7,937 bases of DNA, taken from Bacillota bacterium (lineage in GTDB: Bacteria; Bacillota; Sulfobacillia; JABLXB01). Made by a program: the position numbers and the translations under genes. The stretch's first letter is position 1. Every line of letters begins with the position of its first letter. Under the pieces are notes generated by a model, which saw only the letters and a list, made by a program, of their open reading frames with translations, made no database searches and was not told the DNA's origin. This document shows, one piece after another, positions 7,040-7,937 of this stretch. The stretch is from contig JANLGA010000039.1 of assembly GCA_024653225.1 (NCBI GenBank), forward strand, positions 10,046 through 17,982, read 5' to 3'.

Positions 7040-7915
7040 GTGGCTAGTGAGGGCAGGGTCATAAGGTGCCATTCGAACTTCTTTGACGTGCTCGTGGAAG
7101 GGTCCGTCGCGAGGGCGGTGGTGAGGGGCCGACTCAGGCTCGAGCGGAAGGACATCCTCGCCGGGGATCGCGTCGAGATTTCTTCGGGCGGCGTCATCGA
7201 GCGCGTGTTGCCGAGAAAGAACGAGATGGTGAGGCCGCCTGTAGCCAACGTTGACAAGCTGCTGGTCGTCTTCACGCTGGAATCCCCCCCCTTTGCCCCG
7301 CTGGTGGTTGACAAGCTTCTCGTCCTGGGGGAAGCCGGAAGTCTAGAGTGCGTGCTGTGCCTCAATAAGGCGGATCTCTACGAGCCCGGGGTCGCCGATG
7401 ATGCCTTGAGCCCGTATAGGGCGGCGGGGTACAGGACCGTTCTGACGAGCGCCCTGACCGGCCTCGGAATTGACGAACTGCGCGAGGGACTGGGAAGCGG
7501 ATTGGCCGTGCTGGCGGGCCAGTCGGGCGTGGGGAAGTCGAGCATCCTGAATGCGCTCATCCCCGGGGTGGGCCGCACGGTCGGGTCCGTCAGCCGGAAG
7601 ACGCACAGGGGGAAGCACACCACGAAGGGCGTCGAGTTGTTGCGGGTCCCCGGCGGCGGGTTGATAGCCGATACACCCGGATTCACCCGACTGGAATTGG
7701 AGACGCTGAGCCCCTCGGAGGTGTCGGCGGGATTCCCGGAAATCGCGAGGATTCGACGTGAGTGCAGGTTCGCGGACTGCGGCCACAGGGCAGAGCCCGA
7801 CTGCGCCGTCAAGGCGGCCGTCGCCCGTGGGGAGATCGCCGAGTCGAGGTACGGGAGCTACTTGGCGATGATGGAAGAAGCGGAACTACACGATCGGCGG
7901 AGGTATGGAAGATGA
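7040..7915 (+). CDS. rsgA: Ribosome small-subunit biogenesis GTPase RsgA (YloQ/CpgA/YjeQ)
   Basis: This 291-residue circularly permuted GTPase checks late 30S assembly and releases from the mature subunit on GTP hydrolysis. An N-terminal OB-fold RNA-binding domain (about 1-60; GRVIRCHSNFFDVLVEG) comes first. The GTPase motifs then appear in permuted order: G4 NKAD (109-112), G5 SAL (137-139), P-loop GQSGVGKSS (160-168), GKHTT switch (191-195) and G3 DTPG (211-214). A C-terminal zinc site follows with Cys242, Cys247, His249 and Cys255. Length and order are standard. The start is GTG 7040, ten bases after the kinase stop; AGGGCAAGG just upstream is a fair ribosome binding site. The next gene overlaps its stop by four bases. 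In B. subtilis the orthologue CpgA is a reported PrkC/PrpC substrate, which makes its position directly after the kinase meaningful. A run of eight C at 7284-7291 does not disturb the frame. Confidence 0.96.
   Translation: MASEGRVIRCHSNFFDVLVEGSVARAVVRGRLRLERKDILAGDRVEISSGGVIERVLPRKNEMVRPPVANVDKLLVVFTLESPPFAPLVVDKLLVLGEAGSLECVLCLNKADLYEPGVADDALSPYRAAGYRTVLTSALTGLGIDELREGLGSGLAVLAGQSGVGKSSILNALIPGVGRTVGSVSRKTHRGKHTTKGVELLRVPGGGLIADTPGFTRLELETLSPSEVSAGFPEIARIRRECRFADCGHRAEPDCAVKAAVARGEIAESRYGSYLAMMEEAELHDRRRYGR
7899..7903 (+). promoter_or_regulatory. Ribosome binding site for the gene after rsgA
   Basis: GGAGG ends eight bases before ATG 7912, a normal Shine-Dalgarno distance. It leaves only one base before the other possible ATG at 7905, so it favours 7912 as the start of the next gene. 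Confidence 0.55.
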
Positions 7916-7937
7916 CGAAGCCGAACCACGATGCTCG
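7912..7937 (+). CDS. Start of a downstream gene, possibly ribulose-phosphate 3-epimerase (partial)
   Basis: Only eight codons and two bases are visible, beginning MTKPNHDA. The ATG at 7912 overlaps the rsgA stop in the ATGA arrangement typical of coupled genes and has a good GGAGG upstream. The residues themselves are uninformative. In many Bacillota rpe follows rsgA, which is the sole reason for suggesting it. The alternative ATG 7905 reads in another frame that is also open to the window end, so even the frame is not certain. Confidence 0.4.

Noticed and set aside
7284..7291. Run of eight C in rsgA as a possible frameshift site
   Set aside because: The RsgA frame is intact on both sides with all motifs in order, so there is no sign of frameshifting or sequencing error.
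1..7937. Promoters, terminators, riboswitches, tRNA genes, CRISPR or mobile elements
   Set aside because: Gaps between genes are 4-24 bases or overlaps. I saw no hairpin followed by a T-run, no arrayed repeats and no transposase-like frame.

Overview
The window is a compact, single-strand run of housekeeping genes in GC-rich DNA. Every supported gene reads left to right, and no gap between genes exceeds 24 bases. The order is peptide deformylase/Met-tRNA formyltransferase, membrane zinc metallopeptidase (YugP family), rsmB, rlmN, PP2C phosphatase (prpC/stp), PASTA-domain Ser/Thr kinase (prkC/stkP), rsgA, and the first codons of one more gene. From general knowledge this is the def-fmt-yugP-rsmB-rlmN-prpC-prkC-rsgA-rpe neighbourhood of Gram-positive Bacillota, especially clostridia-like lineages. 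The PASTA kinase implies a peptidoglycan-walled Gram-positive type cell. High GC with frequent AGG arginine and ATA isoleucine codons suggests a GC-rich, perhaps thermophilic, Bacillota lineage. Species cannot be named from this window.

Layout: bases 2-1240 carry one uninterrupted frame holding the C-terminal half of peptide deformylase followed directly by a complete methionyl-tRNA formyltransferase. Bases 1265-1948 encode the metallopeptidase. Bases 1968-3338 (rsmB) and 3343-4413 (rlmN) encode rRNA methyltransferases. Bases 4403-5149 and 5164-7029 encode the phosphatase/kinase pair. Bases 7040-7915 encode the 30S-assembly GTPase RsgA. The next gene begins at 7912 in an ATGA overlap and runs off the window. 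I saw no RNA gene, mobile element, CRISPR array, promoter or terminator, and there is no gene-free stretch long enough to need separate comment.

The genes share a theme: making and finishing translation-competent ribosomes and nascent chains (N-terminal formylation and deformylation, 16S and 23S methylation, 30S maturation), combined with a signalling pair that senses cell-wall fragments and is known in Bacillus subtilis to act on translation GTPases. Short spacing and overlaps suggest one polycistronic transcript with translational coupling.

The observation most worth following is the in-frame Def-Fmt fusion, which joins the enzyme that adds the formyl group to initiator Met-tRNA to the enzyme that removes it from new proteins. 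Both halves keep the catalytic residues visible here, and there is no convincing independent start for the Fmt half. The rest of the window looks like ordinary core genome.
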